Assembly: GCA_949825025.1 (NCBI GenBank)
Contig: OX463785.1
Coordinates: 23,065,971 to 23,129,970 of the forward strand
Direction: 5' to 3'
Length of the DNA: 64,000 bases
From: Siphlonurus alternatus
Lineage: Eukaryota; Arthropoda; Insecta; Ephemeroptera; Siphlonuridae
Positions 58,799 through 64,000 of this stretch are shown piece by piece. The number at the start of each line of letters is the position of its first letter. Within the stretch, counting starts at the first letter, position 1. The notes under the pieces were generated by a model. That model saw only the letters and a program-made list of their open reading frames with translations, was not told the DNA's origin and made no database searches. The position numbers were made by a program, and so were the translations under genes.

Positions 58799-59477
58799 TA
58801 ATTAATAAAATAGTATGATAACAATTATACTATAGTAATATTGTATTAATTATTGAAACAAATTCTTAATTAAAAAAACACTTAAAATTAAATAAAAAAT
58901 AAATTAAATTTTAAAATTTAATATTTTTTATTTAAAATTCAAAATAATTAATTTCGTTACCTAAGTATTACTACAATACTCAAATAAGTCTAATATCTGT
59001 TTATTAAATTTATTCAGGGGAAAAGCTGAAAATGCTAAAATTGGTCAATGTTATTGGTGAACAAGCTTGATTTAACCATTTAACAGTATTTTATATATTA
59101 TTTCAATGGAATTCAAATATTTACGTAATATGCCGGAAGGCAAAACAAGGTCTCACATAATTTCAGACGCGACTCAAATTAAGCAAGAATAAAATGGTTA
59201 TTTTAAATATTTAATTAATTTAACAAAATGTTGCAGACATAAAATTTATATAAATTTAAATCGTTATTTAAAAAATAACGAAAATAATATAATTTCATTT
59301 AAAAATTAATTATTTTTTTTATAATTAAAAAAATTAAAATAATTAGTTTCACTTACAAAACTATAGTAACTAAAAACCATTGCGTCAGCAAGATAATCTA
59401 CATCAGATCGACTGTGGCGATCCAGCCGTGTGTCCGGTGGCGACTTTCCCTTTCTCTCGCAGTCCATGCAGCCAAGG
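57991..59477. other. Intergenic spacer
   Basis: 3' UTR, then AT-rich sequence with a TTTA microsatellite. No exon. The sequence turns GC-richer from about 59390, consistent with a promoter. Confidence 0.5.
58707..58799 (+). repeat. (ATTT)n microsatellite
   Basis: About 23 uninterrupted TTTA units. Confidence 0.95.
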
Positions 59478-59489
59478 TGACCTTGACCT
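59478..59489 (-). promoter_or_regulatory. Nuclear-receptor half-site pair (FTZ-F1/ERR type)
   Basis: On the minus strand AGGTCAAGGTCA: an extended TCAAGGTCA half-site preceded directly by AGGTCA. It lies 75 bp upstream of the TATA box at 59564. Confidence 0.4.
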
Positions 59490-59563
59490 GCATAGATCAC
59501 GTGACTCACCTGTCCAGGGGGGCGTGGCTGTGCAGTTGTAAACACTCGCTTTGTAAGTGAGTC

Positions 59564-59571
59564 TATATTTA
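59564..59571 (+). promoter_or_regulatory. TATA box of the 59631 gene
   Basis: TATATTTA 60 bp upstream of the ATG. Confidence 0.4.
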
Positions 59572-59630
59572 TTTAGTATCGTATACTTGTCACCTTGGAA
59601 AATTTCCCACTTACAGCCTTATTAATCACG

Positions 59631-62122
59631 ATGCTCGTTGTTATTCTTACTGGGTATGGTGATTACAAGACCGAATAAGGAAATTTTCCGAAGCAACTAC
59701 TGTACATAATATTGGGGTCGATTCAAGAAAGAGTTTTTATTTACTTATTCATTGTACATTCAGCCTCAAGGGCTGAGGCTATTTAGGGAATTTAATCCCT
59801 CTTTACCCATAGAATTTTACATAGTTAATGAAAATATTTGTTATTTGAATACATGAATTATAATATTTTAACATGTTAAATTGAAGTACATAAATAATTG
59901 GATACCTAAGGTTCTAATACATAATAATATACAATATATAATGGTTGAAGAAGTTAACAATTTGGCACTGGGATGTACATTATCTGAAAAGAAAGAGTTA
60001 TAGATCCATAAATTTGCCCAGATTTCTCACTAACCGCGGTTAGCGCCAGTCTAATTCAATGACAGTAAAAGTTTTGGTTAGTGAGCTAGAAGAACTTGGA
60101 TAACTCTCTTCGTGAATGACGCCCAATGATTATATTTTACCTTATGGAACATCTACAAATATTAATTTAACTTCTAGCAACTGTATATTAAATGACAAAT
60201 TATGCCAATATTGTGCATTACATCTATTCGTAAATATAGTTCAACAAATATAAGATTACAACTGCAAGTAGCCGAAATTGCGAGTTTCTGGACTTCTTCA
60301 TTTAATTTTGCAAAAATAATTATATTAGAGATTTCAACCTATCTGCAAAATCTTAGAATGGACAACATACATGAAAAAATTTTATTGCAGAAATGAATAG
60401 AAGGTACCAAATTATGCTACTCTGAATTTTTTCACATTTTTTTGAGACCCGAAACTATTTTTAAATAATTATTGAAAGTCATGCGATTTCAGTTGGCACC
60501 CCTGCAGCCTTAATAAAAAGGATATAGACTGGACGCCTATTGACGCCTCCAGGGGGCGTGGCCGCACTTTCAATAATTATTTAAAAATAGTTCTGGTTCT
60601 AAAAAAAAATCTGAAAAAATTCAGAGTAGCATAATTTGGTACCCTCTATTCATTTCTGCAATAAAAAAATTTCATGTATGTTGTCCATTTTCATGTTCAA
60701 AGTTAAAATTCTTCCACTTTCGGCTACTTGCGGTGGCAATCTTACATTATTTGTTAAATTGTAAATACGACTTAAGAATCAGTTTTTCCTTGTGTCACTT
60801 GTACAAAAGGTTCATTTTATGTTTCATAATTTGAATATGTATTTACGAAAACACCTCTATTATTATAGTTTCATTCAGTCATGAAACCATTTTTCATCAA
60901 ACCTTTTTACGTGAAAGAATTGCATTCCTCCAAATTACAATCATTATTGTAAAAATTTTGCATGCAAATTTTTTGTTTGTTTTTTTTTATTTCAGGAAAC
61001 TAACTTGTAAGTTTTACCGTTTTCAACAATTTTATGTTTAACAATGAAAGATCGTATCTGATTGTTGCACGGTAGCATAAACGTTATCATCATAGAGTTC
61101 AACGCTCTCATAACAGCTCCATTGTTAAAATTAATTTATACATCTCGCCAGAAAGTGACAAAATTCTTACTTTTGTCTTTTTACTGAAATGTCACTAGTT
61201 TTGAATTCTTTCTGACGAATAATAAAATTCAGAAATATGTGAACACTTTCACTTTCTTCCTATGTGATTTTAAATTAATTTGAGTGTATCAACAAACAAA
61301 GGTAGAAAGCGAAGACAATTCGCACAACGGATGGACGTCTGCCTTTAATTTTTCTTGATTTTTTAATCTGTGATATTAGCTGCCAAGCATAGACCCCGTC
61401 AATTTCCTAAGGCTATGTAGTGGTGTAGTTCACAACCCTCAAGTGTATTGCGTTGTTTTTTGAGTATTTTTACAAAAAAATAAGCATATCACTTTGATTT
61501 TAGAAAAAAAAAATGGAACTACGAATATTTATATTAAAAGTACAATTTTAATCACCATAACTAAAAATTAACTGCCAAAATTTCTTCGTGATTGACCTAT
61601 TTAAATATTAAATTATTTATAACCGATCATATTTGCCATCAGCATGAAACGTCAATCATTTTCATCCTTGCTTTTCAAAGTACTTTTTGATTTGCTATCT
61701 AAAATTGAACTAATTTAACATATTTAAAATTCTCTTACACAAATAACAATGCCATACATATTTCAACTGTTTGATTGTGGGAGTGTAACAATACCCAGCG
61801 CATTATGTAAAATTTAAAATTAAAAAAAAATAAATAATAAAGAAATGATTAACTAATTTAATAAAAATAAAAAAATTAAAACATTTTAAAATACATAAAT
61901 ACATGTTAAAAAAAATTAAATTTAACAAATTTTTTAATTCATTTTAAAAGATAAATTATTATAATTAACTTAATAACTTTCATTAGACTATGGACCTCGC
62001 TCGTGGCGGCTCGTGCCCTTGCCATCACACCTACTCCAGCAGCGTGCATAACAAATACACTCCAGTCTAGCGGAAAGCCTCTTGACGCGTGGGATTTGAC
62101 GTTTTTTTGTAAACAAGGTTAA
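59631..62122 (+). CDS. Probable 52-residue secreted peptide precursor
   Basis: Exon 1 59631-59653 (23 bp, donor GGTATGG region) and exon 2 61987-62122, phase 2 intron of 2.3 kb. The join gives MLVVILTGLWTSLVAARALA, a good signal peptide, then a 32-residue mature peptide starting ITPTPAAC and ending FFCKQG, with two Cys 22 residues apart. Support: in-frame phase 2 join as in all neighbours, a TATA box 60 bp upstream, GC-richer exon 2, and AATAAA at about 62269. Weaknesses: the first exon is very short, the acceptor tract (ACTTTCATTAG) is modest, and another frame in exon 2 is also open. Family not recognised. Confidence 0.45.
60358..60688. mobile_element. Family A hairpin MITE (GGACAA end, alternative loop)
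   Basis: Ends ATGGACAACATACATG and inverse. The loop carries GGCACCCCTGCAG and GACGCCTCCAGGGGGCGTGG, as in the copy at 20755. It is in the intron of the 59631 gene. Confidence 0.8.
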
Positions 62123-62356
62123 CAGAACTGCATTAGAATGTACTTTCCCACTGAGTTAGAATTAATTGATGTAAATTATTTATGATTCACTTTGATTTTA
62201 GAGATAAAACAAGCTTATATAACCTTTTGGTTAATAGGCATGATGTATCATATTACCTACTTCAGAAGTGAATAAAGTTATATGTAATGAGTAATGACAC
62301 TTTACAGAATTGTGCTAAGACTTTTTTGTTGACATGTCTTTGGAAGATGAATAAAT

Positions 62357-62415
62357 TTTGAATTTTGAATTTTGAATTTTGAATTTTGAATTTTTGAATT
62401 TTGAATTTTGAATTT
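62357..62415 (+). repeat. (TTTTGAA)n repeat
   Basis: Seven or eight copies of a 7-bp unit. Confidence 0.85.
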
Positions 62416-62652
62416 GATATATTTTTTTAATGTTATCCATATATGATAGTTAATTGATTGATTATTGCTTCCTTTGTACTGCATGTGTTTTCAGGGATTT
62501 ACTGCGCTTCTTCCGGGAAGTGATTAAATTTGTTCTTACTGGACTGTTTGTAAATCTCCTGCCTCTGACTTGTTATTTATGTACTCATAAGGAAAACATA
62601 AGAAAATAAAATAAACTCTGAAAAAAAAAAAAAAAAAAAGAAAAGAAAAGAA

Positions 62653-62736
62653 GAGCAGGGAGGTTAAATTCAATTCAATCACTTAATTGTGGCCAGTACC
62701 CTATACTAGGGTTCAGATAAAAAAAAAAAGGATTGT
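62653..62736 (+). mobile_element. SINE 3' tail
   Basis: AGGGAGGTTAAATTCAATTC and TGGCCAGTACCCTATACTAG, as at the end of the SINE at 8782, preceded by an A-rich run (62620-62650). Confidence 0.65.
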
Positions 62737-63589
62737 CTTTTTATATACCTTTGGTGTTACCAAAAATAGTCGAGGACAAAATTAAAAATATTTATAAAAA
62801 GAAAAAATAATAATTATCTTTAAAAGAAATTGATGTGTATTTCATGTTATTATTTATAATGGTTCAATTACATTAGGAAAAGTTATATTATATTACTGGT
62901 CCGTTGCTTTTATGTAACCCATAATAATATATTATGTTCAATGTCAGTGCATGATGCTGTTCAAAACAAAATAGCATTATTTATACGAGATGAAAAACTA
63001 AACACAAAAATATATAATTATTCTGAAGTATGATGCTTATATATTATTTAGTTCTTTATTTTTAAAGCTTCTTAAAAATTAACAACTTGCCTCTTGTATT
63101 TTAATTTACTCTCATTACACTTTCTTTTTCTTTCTGTAATTTTTAATTATAGAATAACTCTTTAATAAAAATAAAGCAGAAATCCTATATATTATTATAT
63201 AAGCTAAGCTGTTCACCATGATGTTTCTCATTATTCTCTCATTAATATTTAAACATTGACGATATTTCTAGACACAATTAAACACTTTATATATAATACG
63301 AAAACAGTACAAAAATCGACGGTACAGATTCGCCCCAAATATTATGTTACAATAATCTCCGACTGAAATAAAGCCAAATTTACAATAATGTTTGTGAAGA
63401 CGCTCCGAAATAAATCGAGATGTAACCACGTCGGAGTTTCGTAACGCCGGTGGTTCACGTGCCGCATGTTTACGAGCTAACTGACGCTTGAACGGCTCAT
63501 GACAAGAACGACTCTCCGCCGACGTTAAACTCCTCCAAGTGACCTACATGTAATATTATGCACATTTGAATGCGAGCCAAGTCTGTACC

Positions 63590-63868
<279 letters not shown>

Positions 63869-64000
63869 ATTTCAGATGTCTGTCAAAGTTAAAACAAATT
63901 AAAAATAACTACAAACTATATTTAAATATTCATCTACTATTGTTTTGAAGCTCATATAAATATAATAATCATGTTAATATTTTACAATTTCTATTATTTT

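Larger units (their letters stand above)
62123..63560. other. Intergenic spacer
   Basis: Contains a GAATTTT repeat, a SINE tail and AT-rich sequence. A GC-richer stretch at 63400-63545 is open on the minus strand but I could not confirm it as an exon. Confidence 0.45.

Noticed and set aside
63272..63545. Possible minus-strand terminal exon in a GC-richer stretch
   Set aside because: Open for about 270 bases with plausible codon use, but the only acceptor (ATGTAG) lacks a pyrimidine tract and no partner exon lies in the window.

Overview
This window reads as a eukaryotic, very AT-rich genome dense in introns, almost certainly an arthropod. Reasons: short GT-AG introns, secreted-protein genes whose signal peptide is split by an intron, very many hairpin MITEs, and SINEs whose central domain resembles those of insects and crustaceans. 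I cannot name the species. Every gene I can support is on the + strand.

I assembled 13 gene models by joining donors and acceptors in frame, plus the 3' exons of one further transcript. All 13 begin with a tiny first coding exon (11, 17 or 23 bp) that ends in phase 2. The second exon supplies the hydrophobic core of a signal peptide. Left to right: two cysteine-rich, acidic, modular proteins (220-2417; 5063-10176); a 1.1-kresidue Asn/Asp/Ser-rich protein whose locus may also produce a short isoform (12521-17158, with exons at 17573-18676); a small paralogue of that short isoform (19677-21374); two long polar coiled-coil proteins (22249-25381; 26480-28743); a Ser/Gly repeat protein (38065-40076); a 31-residue-repeat protein (42218-44200); a Ser/Gly plus Thr/Lys/Pro protein (45989-47601); a short charged protein (48644-49621); an Ile-Pro-Gly-x-Pro-Pro repeat proprotein (50463-52255); a complete extracellular Cu/Zn superoxide dismutase (54698-57990); and a probable 52-residue secreted peptide (59631-62122).

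The only enzyme I recognise is the superoxide dismutase. The rest are low-complexity, repetitive or disordered secreted proteins, several with dibasic cleavage sites, and some are related to one another. This looks like a locus for a secreted material such as a silk, cement, salivary sheath, eggshell or gland secretion. That function is inference; the sequence shows only secretion, repetition, relatedness and shared gene structure.

The middle (about 28.97-37.2 kb) is different: GC-richer and gene-free. It holds an unidentified CpG-rich block, 180-bp and 520-bp tandem duplications, and an array of 446-447-bp units, most carrying an RFX X-box-like palindrome. One array unit is interrupted by a 687-bp hAT-like element with a clean 8-bp target duplication. 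Elsewhere the introns and spacers are filled with at least eight MITE families, two SINE types with different heads but a shared body, minisatellites and microsatellites. One hairpin MITE supplies the stop codon of the first gene.
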